Source: Maylandia zebra
Lineage: Eukaryota; Chordata; Actinopteri; Cichliformes; Cichlidae
Direction of reading: 5' to 3'
Assembly (NCBI RefSeq): GCF_041146795.1
Contig: NC_135169.1
Location: 15,600,352 to 15,664,351 of the forward strand
Length of the DNA: 64,000 nt
A model generated the notes under the pieces. That model ran no database searches. It had not been told where the DNA came from and worked only from the letters and a program-made list of their open reading frames with translations. This document shows, piece after piece, positions 38,451-50,208 of the stretch (its first letter is position 1; the number at the start of each line of letters is the position of its first letter). Position numbers and translations under genes: made by a program.

Positions 38451-38924
38451 ACACTAATTCGCAGGTGGCTATCAGGAACAGAGAGGCGAGCAAAGTCACA
38501 AACACCAAGGCTGCAGACAGCCACGCAGAAACAGCAGATAACATAGAGACAACGCCTGCTAGAACCGTGGAGAGGAAGGTCACTTCCCACGAGATTGTAG
38601 GAGTAGAGGACAAATTAGTTGTAAAGTCAGCTTCAGGCCACACAACTGTACAACAATTAACTGCCCTTTTAGAACTAGTACATACAGCAAGTGGCCGCAG
38701 GTGCTTTATTAAATGCATATATGACCCGTCGTGTCCAGTAAATTTAGGTAGGTAGAGACGCTCTGACAAAACTTAAGATAGCAGTCATGCCATTCTTTTC
38801 TGGTATTACACCTGAGTGCATGCTAAATGACACCCGCCACATCCACTTTCCAGAAACCGACCGAGTATCACAACATTCTGAGATTTAAACAAACTCCAGG
38901 CCCAGATCCACCTTATGATCAGCA

Positions 38925-39990
38925 AGTGTGGAAGCTAGGAGAACAGCATTTGACCTTACAGCACAGGCTGAAATTGTGTAGGTTACGCAGTAACCACAGA
39001 TAGTAAAATAATAGAAGCAAAACCACTTTCTTCTTCATATTCTGCACAGAGCGCTGAGCTGTTAGCTGTGATTTGCGCATGTGAAATACACAAAGATAAA
39101 CAAATAACCATTTAGATAGACAGCCAGTATGTTTTCTCATCATTTTGCAAAAAATCTGGAAAACCAGAGGAATGATTACACCAACCGGAAAACCAGTTCA
39201 GCATGCCAACCTCTTACAACGCCTCTTTCATTGCTACAGGCAATAACTTTGCTGACAGAGCAGCAAAACAGGCGGCACAAAAGACAAACATCACATTGAT
39301 GGCAGTAAACACACATCAGATTCCACTGGATGTGTTGAAAAATGAACAAAAAGCAGCAAGCACAGCAGAGCAGGCAAAATGGCTAAAACACGGTGCAGTT
39401 CTGACAAATGACTTAATGATGTGTTATGGCAAGCCAGTGTTGCCAAAATTCCTCCACAAAATGGCGGCATTAGTGACTCATGGCTGTACGCATTTGTCAA
39501 CGGGGGGACTGACCAGTATTGTCAACTCTCATTTCTACACTGTAAATTCTACACTGTAAATTTTGAAACCTCAGCAAAACAATTTGTCAGAACGTGCATG
39601 ACGTGTCAAAAATATAATATAAAAGAGGCCGTTTTCCCACACCACCTTATCTTTTTCACACAATCCATATGGACTTTATTGAGCTAAATGAATGCCAAGG
39701 GTAAAAATACGCCCTAGTGGTTATAGATGTATTCTCAAAGTGGCCAGAAATCTACCCAGTGAAAAAGGCAGATACAATTTCAGTAGCAAAATTTATGTCT
39801 AAGTTGTAGGAAAATAAAGAGATGATTGTAAATAACGAAGAATGTAATGATGTCTATCAAGTGTCTTGCAGATTACAGCCCGGTGACTGGGTTCTGATCA
39901 AAGTGCTCCAAAGGAAAAACTGGAGCTTGCAAAATAGCGGAACGACAGTCTTGCATCCATCAGAGCCAGTAAGTGAAGCCATCTAAAAAC
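38925..39990 (+). pseudogene. Retroviral pol remnant: RNase H and integrase
   Basis: From 39055 a frame reads ELLAVICACEIHKDKQ, an RNase H block, then an in-frame stop, then DSQYVF. Downstream, 39203..39559 and an overlapping frame carry an integrase zinc-binding module ending in CMTCQKYN. From about 39690, YALVVIDVFSKWPE marks the start of the integrase core. The core is cut short by about 39810, and a C-terminal GDWVLIKVLQRKNW piece appears near 39882. Stops and frame changes show it is inactive. Confidence 0.8.
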
Positions 39991-40029
39991 AGCTGACACA
40001 GGCTCGCCCAATTGTTGTGATCTTGCCCG

Positions 40030-40656
40030 GTGGAGGGGTCAGCTTTCCTGGCCGGGGGGTCTACTCGCGACAGGAGGGTGTGTCCCGTCGTCATGAGGTG
40101 GTGGCTCCTAATAACTGCAGCGGCCCTGACCCTGGCCGGGCTCCTCATCTTTGCTTCCGTGAGGGACAATAAGTCACGCTATATGAAGAAAAGGCAGACA
40201 CTGTATGACAAAGGAAATTACACCGAGTTTCCCCATGGCTACGACACTAATTTCTGGTGGCAGTTTATGAACACTACAGCTCACTTGAATAATAAAACTG
40301 ACTGCTATGAATGTACCCACATGCCCCTATCCTCACAGACGTCTGACCTGTGGCCGTACAGCATACCTGAAGATCGCAGTTGGTGTCTGTTGGGCCTGGC
40401 AACACATCCAGGCTACGGTACTCTTTGGTCCAAGGCCAACTACAGCATCCCAGCAAAAGCAACCTGGAGGTCATCGTCACTCACAAATGTGAACTGTTCC
40501 GGACAGACCTACCTACTGACCTGGCCCCAAGTCTCAGACCCACTGCCTGATGTAATTCTACTGAACAAGCTGAATGCAGCACAACTGCCAGTATGTGTGA
40601 TGAACAATGGATCGCGGGCAGTGGGGGAGCTGCCTACTCACCTATCTACCGGATGA
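40030..40656 (+). pseudogene. Retroviral env, surface part
   Basis: This 208-codon frame has a more likely ATG at 40093 followed by a hydrophobic signal-like stretch (RWWLLITAAALTLAGLLIF). The rest carries several N-glycosylation sites (NYT, NTT, NKT, NCS) and cysteines including CYECTHMP. The frame stops at 40656 in the middle of the protein. It lies directly downstream of the integrase remnant, as expected for env. Confidence 0.7.
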
Positions 40657-40739
40657 CACTACAAACAAAGACTCAGTACCAGACAGGAAGTGCACGGACG
40701 GCACCAAGCAGTAAACGAACCATAGTTTCGCATCTGAGG

Positions 40740-41110
40740 AGGAGTGAAATTCTTACAGAGCTTGATCCCCGGCATTGGAGCTGCCGAGGTGCGGGATCAT
40801 GTGGAGATCAACCGATATGCTCTGCTATGACACATGAACTTTGACAAAGACCCTGGGACCGGCTTTAGCAGAGGAGCAGAAGGCCATCAGAACGATGGTG
40901 CTGAAGAACACACTGACTCTAGACCTGCTAACAGCATCACAAGGAGGAGTTTGCAAGCTGATCGAGGAGACATTTATGCACTGACCACACATCTGGAGCA
41001 GCAACACCGCCATGTCTAAAAGTAATGATTTCAAAGATGATAACAACTACAATGACTGCTTATGTTGCCGTGCCTCAAGAAGAACAGCATCCCGTTGCAA
41101 TTCTGTTAGA
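40740..41110 (+). pseudogene. Retroviral env, transmembrane part, broken
   Basis: In a different frame from the surface part, a helix-rich stretch leads to LTASQGGVCKLI, resembling the conserved ectodomain region of gamma-type retroviral transmembrane subunits. Stop codons interrupt it, and no clear membrane anchor remains. It is a relic. Confidence 0.6.
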
Positions 41111-41213
41111 AGAGAACTTGTAATAACTGCTAATGAATGACGTGGTGATTAAAAATGACTTGTCAAGTGATCATGCACTGATTAACACATTAGTAGTTTA
41201 TGCAGGTACAATA

Positions 41214-41375
41214 TGAGGTTTTCATCCTTTTACTTTTGTAGTTTTCATTTTAATTTTAAGGTTTTCATCCTTTTACTTTTGTAGTTTTCATTTTAAATAT
41301 AAGGTTTTCATCCTTTTATTTTTTGTAGTTTTCATTTTAAATATAAGGTTTTCATCCTTTTATTTTTTGTAGTTT
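41214..41375. repeat. Four-copy tandem repeat in the proviral 3' region
   Basis: A unit of about 43 bp containing GGTTTTCATCCTTTTA and TGTAGTTTTCATTTTAA is repeated almost four times, with the copies becoming more uniform to the right. It lies between env and the 3' LTR. Confidence 0.9.
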
Positions 41376-41594
41376 AGTTTTATTGTTTTCTCTTGATTAT
41401 TCCTTTTGTTATTTCATTTACCATGCTTTTCTTTGTTCTTTTTATTATTTTATTTGTTTTATTCTTTAGAACACATGATTTCCATTTCTGCTATGCTGAC
41501 ATTTTGAAGATTAAAAAATTGCTTAAGATACTTAATAAATAACCTTCACAGACAATTGTTGTATACATTTAAAATAAGTTAAAACAGGAGGGAA

Positions 41595-42001
41595 TGTTAC
41601 AGGAAAAATGATTCTATGTTTCTTTACCTTCTTTTAAATGTGCAAAGATGCCCTTTGTCTATGGTTAGATTAGTTTAGAATTATCCTTTTAGACTTTCTC
41701 AGCAAAGACATACTGTTTTGGGACATATTGTTTTAGATTGTTTTATCTCTCACAGCTTTCTCCCAGCTCTCTGCTGACGAGACTAGCGCCACATATGGAG
41801 TTGTTTATTTTATCTGTTTATTATTTTCTTATCCTGTTCTCACTGTCTCTGTGATTTGTGTCTATAAAAAGTGCCAAGCCTCTGTTCACGGTGTGAGTTG
41901 TTCTGAACAGCTTACCCGTGCGCACGTTAAAGCATAAAAAGTAACCTTGTCTCATTGTGTCTTTATTTCTCCTGGGTCTTTTACAGAGTTTTCCCCCAAC
42001 A
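41595..42001 (+). repeat. 3' LTR of the retrovirus
   Basis: This 407-bp LTR begins TGTTACAGG just after the purine tract AGGAGGGAA (41586-41594) and ends CCCCCAACA, giving TG...CA ends. The TATA-type box is near 41860. Confidence 0.9.
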
Positions 42002-42715
42002 TTCTTGTTAACAAGTAATATAGCCACACAACTGTAACGAATGCCTGTACACTTATCAGTTTTAAAGCTTAACTTGAAGATAAGAACAACAAGGATACAC
42101 AACTGGTTATGGAGATGTAAGTATATCAAAAAAGGGCACAAATTCAAACCAATACTTCAGAGTTGGCTGTAATTTAGACATTTTTTTACACACTAAATAA
42201 ACATGTTTACATGTGTACTTGTTTTACAGCTTTGCCCAGATATACTACAAATAGTACATATTATTGATACAATACAAATGCAAGAAAAAGTATTCAGTAC
42301 TTTTCAAAAGGATTAGTTTAACAGATTGTGAATACTGAATAGTAACATTATGAATATGAATAAGAAATGAGCATGAATAAATAAAAAAATACACAAGGTG
42401 GCAGAATGAAATGTTTCAGCTCAATTAAACTAACATGTTTGTCCAAGCACACCCAAGTAATAAATTGGTCAGAGCCTGCTTACCTTACATCCGTAAACAG
42501 CTCAGCTCTGAAGAGTCAGTGAATGTGATGAGAGAATCTGTTTAATCACACAAAGCTAGAGATTGAAGTGAGCTGTAATCTTTGGACTAGAATTTCTGAC
42601 TTTGTGTGAAAAACTGGAAACTCAGTTACGAGTCATTACACGATGCAGTCATAATACTGCTGCCATTACAAAAGGGAAAACACAAAAGGAAATGATAAAC
42701 ACTTCTTCAGGGTAT

Positions 42716-42840
42716 CACACATTACAGTCAGCCAGCTCTCTGGTGATTCAGCTCCTGCTGCACTTGTAAAGTCCTTTATCTGCCTTCAAAACTCTATGAA
42801 TGATCATGCTTCCTGTGAAGACATTCTGAATTTCGGTTGT
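42716..42840 (-). pseudogene. Ig-exon relic of the receptor family
   Basis: Matches the 3' half of Ig exon 4 of genes 1 and 3: CAGCCAGCTC(T/A)CTGGTGA, CTTGTAAAGTCCTT and CTTCCTGTG(A/G) phrases occur in the same order. Small deletions break the frame, and no neighbouring exons were found. It is a leftover of a further gene copy. Confidence 0.75.
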
Positions 42841-43135
42841 CTTTTGCACTGTAAATAAACGCACTGTCTTCATTCAAAGAGTCTCCTGCTCCTGTATCTG
42901 CAATTCTGACATCAGGTCCTTTATTCAGGTAGAAATTTGCCTTTGTGTATGCTAAATTGGAGTCTCATTGTCCTTATTATAGTCTCATCAACACTTACTT
43001 GGCTAGCGACTTCAGCTTTTACACAATCTGGCCAAACAAGTGTTGTAAGTTAGCTCATTTCCTTTTTTTCTCAAACACCTAAAACAAGCTACAGTACTGT
43101 GATTTGAATACATTCATAGTCTCTGGCTCTATTCA

Positions 43136-44041
43136 ATTCAATTCAATTCAATTCAATTTTATTTATATAGCGCCAAATCACAACAAAAGTCGCCTCAAGG
43201 CGCTTCATAGATACAGAGAAAAACCCAACAATCATATGACCCCCTATGAGCAAGCACTTTGGCGACAGTGGGAAGGAAAAACTCCCTTTTAACAGGAAGA
43301 AACCTCCGGCAGAACCAGGCTCAGGGAGGGGCGGCCATCTGCTGCGACCGGTTGGGGTGAGAGAAGGAAGACAGGATAAAGACATGCTGTGGAAGAGAGA
43401 CAGAGGTTAATAACAGATATGATTCAATGCAGAGAGGTCTGTTAATACATAGTGAGTGAGAAAGGTGACTGGAAAGGAAAAACTCAATGCATCATGGGAA
43501 TCCCCCGGCAGCCTACATCTATTGCAGCATAACAAAGGGAGGATTCAGGGTCACCTGGTCCAGCCCTAACTATATGCTTTAGAAAAAAGGAAAGTTTTAA
43601 GCCTAATCTTAAAAGTAGAGATAGTGTCTGTCTCCCGAATCCAAACTGGAAGCTGGTTCCACAGAAGAGGGGCCTGAAAACTGAAGGCTCTCCCTCCCAT
43701 TCTACTTTTAAATACTCTAGGAACAACAAGTAGGCCTGCAGAGCGAGAGCGGAGCGCTCTAATAGGGTGATATGGTACTACAAGGTCATTAAGATAAGAT
43801 GGGGCCTGATTATTTAAGACCTTGTATGTGAGGAGCAGGATTTTGAATTCAATTCTGGATTTAACAGGAAGCCAATGAAGGGAAGCCAAAACAGGAGAAA
43901 TATGCTCTCTCTTTCTAGTCCCTGTCAGGACTCTTGCTGCAGCATTTTGGATTAGCTGAAGGCTTTTCAGTGAGTTTTTTGGACATCCTGATAATAATGA
44001 ATTACAGTAGTCCAGCCTGGAAGTAATAAATGCATGAACTA
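43136..44041 (-). mobile_element. LINE 3' end with polymerase C-terminus
   Basis: On the minus strand a frame open from about 44041 to 43566 encodes [13 protein letters not shown], then [10 protein letters not shown] and [20 protein letters not shown], ending near [10 protein letters not shown]. This is the well-kept C-terminal signature of a common fish LINE polymerase. A 3' UTR follows and ends in an AATTG pentanucleotide tail at 43136-43160. The element is 5'-truncated, and its upstream end meets another repeat at 44042. The exact clade was not assigned. Confidence 0.85.
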
Positions 44042-44240
44042 CATATAGCCAATGTTGGGAAGGTTATTTTTAAAATATAATCCACTACAGATTACAGAAT
44101 ACATGTCCCAAAATGTATTTTGTAATGTATTCCGTTATGTAACATATTCTGAATACTTTGGATTACTTAATATATTATCTAGCTTTTTAAAACTAAGTGA
44201 CTGTACTATTGCTGTGTGATTTATTACTATTGCTGAAGGG
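44042..44240. mobile_element. DNA-transposon end fragment
   Basis: Contains the phrases TTGGGAAGGTTATTTTTAAA and TGTAATGTATTCCGTTATGT, characteristic of a non-autonomous fish repeat with 'attacagaat'-like ends. A related end, AGTAATCCCGTTACTTTAC, occurs at 48288. Confidence 0.5.
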
Positions 44241-44505
44241 TACTCGCAAAACAAATACCAACTAAATTTTTAAATCTTATTATAAAATGAGTAACAGTAG
44301 GGTGGACATCATGTAAGGCTGCACTTATTGCAGCGATCTCGTATAGAAAAATAATCAGCGCATATATAAAACAGGTCTGCGGCTCCGAACCGTAGTAAAG
44401 GGACCTCTGGCTAATATCTCGGGTTCGTGTTGGGCTCGTAGCCGAAAACTAGCTTTACTTTGTTGTCTGGGTCACACGGCAGTAAATGTTACTATAGATA
44501 AAGTA

Positions 44506-46025
44506 CACAGCAAATCCAGCATGTCCAAATTAACACTGTCGGATTTGATTTCAACACTATTAAAGTGTCTATATGGGTCCACACCAGAGAGTGTTAATTT
44601 AACTCTTTTTGGAGAGTTGGTACGTTAACTCTGATTTAGTGTTAAACACCAAATCTGTCTGGAGTTGATAATTTAACACTTGGTGTTAAGAATTTATATA
44701 TTAACTCTCAAAGAGTATTTTAGTTTAACTACGTAAGAGTTAACTTCTAATTCATTCTAAAAAGCGGGAATTTTACTGTGCTGAACTTCTAGAAATTTCT
44801 TTTGGAAATAAACATTTACTAAAAAGATGCAATGGTTTTTGAAAAACATTTATTCTGAACTGTGCACCACAATTTCAAAACATTTTCTGAAAGATGTAAC
44901 AGTGTACATGTTCTCACTTTCATTAGAATTGTGTTTATCAAAAAGTCTGACACAGGTGAGCTGGTAAATGCAAATAACAGCATTCTCATCACTTATTTCT
45001 CCAATACAATATGCATGTCCTTCATTCATTCCTTTGTGGAACTTCAACGCACTTCTGCTCTCCCCCATATTCCATCTTCACAAGCATATCCTGTGCGGAG
45101 ATTGAATAAAAATTAGTTGACAGTAATTAATGGCACAAATAATCCAGTAAACAATTGCAGCACAGTAAAAAAAAAAAAAAAAGGAATCCTCTTTGAGCCA
45201 TTACTTGTGTAAAGTATTTTCCCAAAAGACAAGGACACAGGCAACAGGTAATACAGAACTAAATGTAAAACCTCAACCTTTTTCATTTTTACCTAAACCG
45301 TGTGCACAAAACTCTGGAGGGATCTAAATGCTAACGTAGAATCCAGTCAGGACGTCTGCTACTGCTGTTTGCTCGTTTGTTTGTTTTTTTATGGGCGATC
45401 GTTTTCAGGCTTCAAGTAGCACCATTATACCAACATTTCACATTCTACACATTGTTTTAGGTGTATTTGACCAAAAGTTTGACTGAAAATTCACATGCAA
45501 GCTTTTTCAAGGCTGTGGTATTTGCCCGCAAACAATACCTTTCAGCTAGCTAAAACAGAATGTTATGCTATCAGCGAGCAACATGGCTAATGCCTTTAAC
45601 ACAGCTTTGTCTCAACTCCAAAGAGCCACAGAAGTAAAAGCTAATAATAATAATTGAAACAATCTTTGAAAAACTGACTTACCAAGCATGGCAAACAACT
45701 CAAATATGTAGAGCAAAATGTTCCGAAACGGCTTCACTTCGGCTTCGATTGGAGCCGTGCTGGGGGCGGAGTCGGTGAATTTACTCTGTTGGTGTCATAG
45801 CCCCTGTAGGAGTTCAGAGTTAAGAGGTCAAGAGTTAATGTTTCCATTGTAACACCTCCAGATTTGACAGCGAAACACTCATTTTTAACACTCGATTTTA
45901 ACTACTATCATTTTACACCTCAGAGTTACATTAAAAGAATGTGACTCTACTTAGAGTAAAATTAACTCTACTTTTGCAAGAAGACTATTAACACCAAAAC
46001 ATTTAACACTTTCGAATTTGCTGTG
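44506..46025. mobile_element. TA-flanked element with GTTAA-rich subtermini
   Basis: The tips CACAGCAAAT (44506-44515) and ATTTGCTGTG (46016-46025) are perfect inverted repeats, each flanked by TA (44504-05, 46026-27), as for Tc1/mariner-type insertion. Both sub-terminal zones (about 44530-44740 and 45800-46010) are packed with GTTAA, AGAGTTAA and TTAACACT phrases in both orientations. The interior has no transposase frame. It is a non-autonomous element of about 1.5 kb. Confidence 0.75.
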
Positions 46026-46469
46026 TAATGCCATCCTGAGATCAGATTGAAAAAATAGTAATGATAAAAATACTGAATGTCTTAATCTTTATAAAAAACA
46101 GAGGAAAGGTAATGAGATAAAAATATAACAAAAATAATAAAATATAGAAAACCATCAAATTTCTTTGAAATTATATCAACAAAACAATACCTCATTGTGC
46201 CTAAATATGGTTAAAAGTTAATAGAAACTTTTCTCGTTAACCTCTCAGCAATGTCTTCAGAAAACCAGAGTATATGGCAGTAATACAGTTTGACTATGTA
46301 GAGGCTTAAACAAATGAGCTCACCAAGCAACACACAACGAGACGACCACATGGAAAACATCATTTCAATGTGGCTGCTTTATTAGGTACAAACAAACAAC
46401 CTGAAAAGTTTGTTATATCATTTAGTAACATTACTGCATGCTATATTATCAGGGCATTTGATGGCTCAC

Positions 46470-46795
46470 CTGGTCTTGCTCCACAATCGCTGTTCCCCTT
46501 ATTCTCATGCAAAGCTCTGTAGTGTCTAAGCGTGGATGAGGTGTTGTTGTTATATCCCAGCTCCCTGGCACATAGCAAACACTTCACCTTGTACAAAAGT
46601 AAAGCCGCTTAACATAAATTGTATTGCACCATCAGTATTATGAAAATACATCTTCTGTAGAAATTTACATATCTTGTTGGGAGGAATAAAATCAAAATGT
46701 TCCCACACAGGGGAGGACATCCTCCTCTTCTTAGCTGGCTCCATTCTCTCCTGACTTTCTCTCCTCACTCTCATAAACCTCCAAACTGTCTCCAA
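46470..46795 (-). pseudogene. hAT transposase BED-finger exon, broken
   Basis: Reading from 46795, KKRRMSSPVWEHFDF is a BED-finger start. The zinc-binding part, KCLLCARELGYNNN then LRHYRALH, appears 85 bp later in another frame. The intervening 85 bp (46593..46677) is bounded by CTTGT repeats, so a small insertion has split the finger. The exon ends at a GT donor (46468-46469). No catalytic exon was found nearby. Confidence 0.7.
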
Positions 46796-46839
46796 ACTCT
46801 CACTAACCGCAACTCTCCATCAAACACCCACATTTTTGC

Positions 46840-47060
46840 ATGAAGTCAGAGGGGTTTATATCGCTGTCATATCTCGCGGCAAAGTTCGAACCACTTCATG
46901 AACCAGTCACGTGGTACAGCGGGGCAGCGAGGCTTCGGACGTCATCATTTTCAGCTCCTCCCATAAATGAAGAAAGGCCTCGATACGCGCATCGCGGATG
47001 CCCCCTCCATTACTCGACACAAGCTTTGAAGTCTCGATACAGAACGTCACATCACTACTA
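46840..47060. repeat. GC-rich dispersed repeat
   Basis: A block with several Tyr-Arg-rich phrases (GAGGCTTCGGACGTCATC, GGCCTCGATACGCGC) that stands out from the AT-rich surroundings. It lies just upstream of the BED exon and may be the 5' end of that hAT element. Confidence 0.4.
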
Positions 47061-47352
47061 TACACTGGCTGCAGGTTTTAAACTGTTAGACACACTAGGT
47101 TATGCAGTTGATGCCACTTTTGTATGTTTTCACTAACCTTTTGTCTAGTAGCTAGATAGGCCTTTTGTTTTGCATTTTTGTTTCAGTTAGGCCCTGGAAG
47201 CTATCGACCTCTTTTTGTTTTATTAATTTCTTTGATTTGGCTCAACCACCCAGTCCTCCTCCCCCACCTTTTGTTTGTTAAGTTTGACGATCAAGGCAAG
47301 CAACCAATAAATCCTGCCTGATTCTTAACTGTCCTGTTGTCTCCTCCTTCAT

Positions 47353-47425
47353 CGTGGCTCAAAAGTTGGGAGGTCACCTTGTAATCGGAAGGTTGCAGGT
47401 TCGAGCCCCGGCTGATTGACACCTG
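47353..47425 (+). repeat. tRNA-derived SINE head
   Basis: CGTGGCTC near 47353 and GGTTCGAGCCCC near 47399 form tRNA-like A and B boxes about 35 bp apart. The SINE tail is missing. Confidence 0.65.
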
Positions 47426-49880
47426 ATAAATGTAAATACAAAGAATTTTTTTTTTTATCTAATTTTTGTTTCTGAGAAAAATGAGATCCACATGTGAGCA
47501 TATTTGTTTAAAATTTCAATAGAACAGTGGCAGTATGATGTCCTCGTAAGTGGATATCAGGCCCTTGTAGAGCAAAATGTAGTATTTTGGTATAGACAAC
47601 CCAAAATGTGATGTCCACATCTGTGGACCCCAGGTCCCATGAGGTTAAGTTTAGGTTACTCACACCTTAATTAATAAACATGAAGAAAAGGCTTCACAAG
47701 GGTGGAATGGACTCAGTTGAATTTAGAATCAAAGTCACAAGTTAAATTGCAATCACACCAGGTGAAATTATATACAGTGCACGGGACTGGAGTTTCCAGG
47801 AATCCTGGGATGGAAGGAGAACGGGTCCAAAACACACTCCACACTCCACACGTCCACTTTAATAATCCTTTTCAGCACTCATGCTAACATCCTTTTCACA
47901 CCTCACTTCCATACTCAGGGGAACAGATCAGGAAACAGGGACGGGTCAAGGAATTTCTATACTAGGAAACACAGTAAGAACAGACTGGAACTTCACATGG
48001 AAAACAGAGGTTAATAGAGCTGTACTGACTAGAGTTACTCAACAATCCAGCAAAGAAGCATTCTGAGCCATCATCTTAATTAAATAGCAGCTCAGGCAGA
48101 TTCCCAGCAGGTGAGTGATTACAACAGGTGCATGGGCCAAGGGCGGGAGCCCAGCTGAGCTCAGGTCAGGCAGATAGGAGACACAGGAGAGTTAGGAGTG
48201 TGTGTGTCATCTCTCTGCTAATTGAAGAGATCCAACAACTCACCTGTCACAGACAGTAACTAATTACTGATTACTTCCCCCCAAAAAGTAATCCCGTTAC
48301 TTTACTGGTTACTTATTTTCAAAAGTAATTAATTATTTAGTTACTTAGTTACTTTAAAAAAACACGATTTACAACCTGAAGAGGTGATGAAGTGATAGAT
48401 CTTTCAGCCCAATTCTACTTTTTCTGCATAATCCATCATACAAAATGTAATCAAATAGATAAGTCCCTTTTTTTCAACTTGTTTTATCAGTTTTAATCTT
48501 TTAACTTTAATCATCAAGCAAAAATGTAATTATATGCAACATTCTCTGATTGATATAAATTAGTTTAACATTTAAACCTATTTTCTGCACATTCCAGCAC
48601 ATAAAATAAAATATTTTTTGTGTTTACACTCACTCTTTCAAATAAATGGAAGTGGAACACAGCAGAAAATAAATAAAATCAAAGACTCAGCGATCCTGTT
48701 GCTCTATTTTCACCTGTATAGCAGGAGGAGGTTTGCCCTGGTGCAGGTGTGCCACGGTCAGTGGAAGAAGCCGCGAGTTTGTCTGTGAATTTCCCATTAG
48801 GTGGTAACGTACACGGTGCTTGCTCGGAAGTTAAGGGTTTTTTTTTCGCTGTAAAAAGAAGTTTTCTTCCCACGCAGTGAACAGCGGACACTAACAGCGG
48901 TCACTTTTTACGGAATCAAACTCAAAGTAAGGTCAGTACTTCCACGCTTTAAACGCTGCACTCTCATACTCTCTCCCACACTCCATATATTATCCATTGT
49001 TGATCTGCACACAGCTTTTGCCACGAATGTCGCACTCGCTTACGCCATTGTCATGAGACACTCTCGCAACAAATCGCGGTTTTAGTAGTGCAGTAACACA
49101 GCGTGCTTACGGGAAAGTTCGTAACTCCGTTGCATCACTGTGATGTAATCGTCCCACAAATGTGGCCTTAGAAGGATGCAGCCCATGAATTTGGACATCC
49201 CTATTGTGTAAAACTAATGGCATAGGGAGAGGAAATTTTGCTGAAATAAATCATATAGTCACTGACCTTATTTAGCCTCTCAAAATATAATCTACTGTAA
49301 CCTATTGAGGCCAAGCCCACAGGAGTTGAGCACTTCCTCCCTCACTCAGCTCCTGACTTTTGCTTTTCACACAGTCTGACCAAACAAAAGTAGAAATTCA
49401 CATAATTTCTTTGGCTTTATTGAAGAGAAATTGCAGAATGAAATAAGACACCACTTTTTTGTTTCGGTACTAGACCACACTTAAAGTCAGTTAAAGTCAT
49501 TCTCAGTATCAAACATGGCAGTTATATTTGATTGCTGACCACAAACTCAGTGCATCTGTTTTGGAAGAAAGTAATGTGACACTTATTAGATTAGAGGTTG
49601 ACCTCAGTGAAAAGCTGCAAAAGCTCTTTCCGTGTAACAGCATTCATACATGTCTAAAAACAGAAAGAAGATCAAACAAGTTGGCTAAGCTTCAACGTCT
49701 GTATTTCAGGCAGGTGCCTTTGCTTGTGTTCAAACTTTATATATACTTATAACCAAATAGGAATGGCAAATAGTTGTATCTGACTAATTAAAGAAAAGCT
49801 ATAACTGTCCATACACTTGTACATCAAACCCAGTTGACAATAACAAAAACAATATATGATAAAACCGGGTTACTTCTTTG
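47426..49880. other. Repeat-rich intergenic DNA
   Basis: Contains DNA-transposon-like ends near 48255-48360 and 49080-49210 (GAAGGATGCAGCCCATGAA), the latter related to the TIR element of the palindrome arms. I see no host gene. Open frames here have no motif. Confidence 0.45.
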
Positions 49881-49911
49881 TTTTCGCTCTCACTCAGAGG
49901 TGATGATGTCT

Positions 49912-49937
49912 TCAGACAGCTCTCTCACTCTGAAAAC
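49912..49937 (-). CDS. Terminal exon homologue of gene 3
   Basis: After TCTTACAG, the sequence in phase 1 reads FQSERAV and stop. It aligns with the terminal exon of gene 2 (30976..30998). It would be used only if the stopped exon at 50209..50231 is skipped. Confidence 0.5.
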
Positions 49938-50208
49938 CTGTAAGACACACAAAAGAAGAGTAGAAGATAAAACAGAATAGAAAAAGTTAACAATAGTTTA
50001 ATAATAAAGTAGTAATAAGATAAGCTAAGACAATTTTTTTTTTGTCAATGTAAAGGCATAATTAGCACAATAGCACAAAGATATTGGAAGGTATAGTAGC
50101 GCAACAACGCAGAAACAAAAACATAACAATGTTCTAAGTATTACCACCCAATTCCCAAAGTAGTAACCACTTAATGTCCAATTAATATCATAGTACAGTG
50201 GAGCTCTA

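Larger units (their letters stand above)
34974..42001 (+). mobile_element. Endogenous retrovirus, decayed
   Basis: Two direct LTRs (34974..35366 and 41595..42001) enclose about 6.2 kb. Recognisable remnants, in retroviral order, are a possible gag start, RNase H, integrase zinc-binding and core pieces, the integrase C-terminal region and an env. A primer-binding-like TGG site and a purine tract lie in the expected places. The reverse transcriptase, protease and most of gag are missing or unrecognisable, and frames are broken by stops. It cannot encode a complete virus. The order gag-pol-env and the env type suggest a gamma/epsilon-like lineage, which is an inference. Confidence 0.85.

Noticed and set aside
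38446..38769. Minus-strand frame with hydrophobic stretches inside the provirus
   Set aside because: It lies opposite a plus-strand proviral frame and matches no host domain. Probably a shadow.
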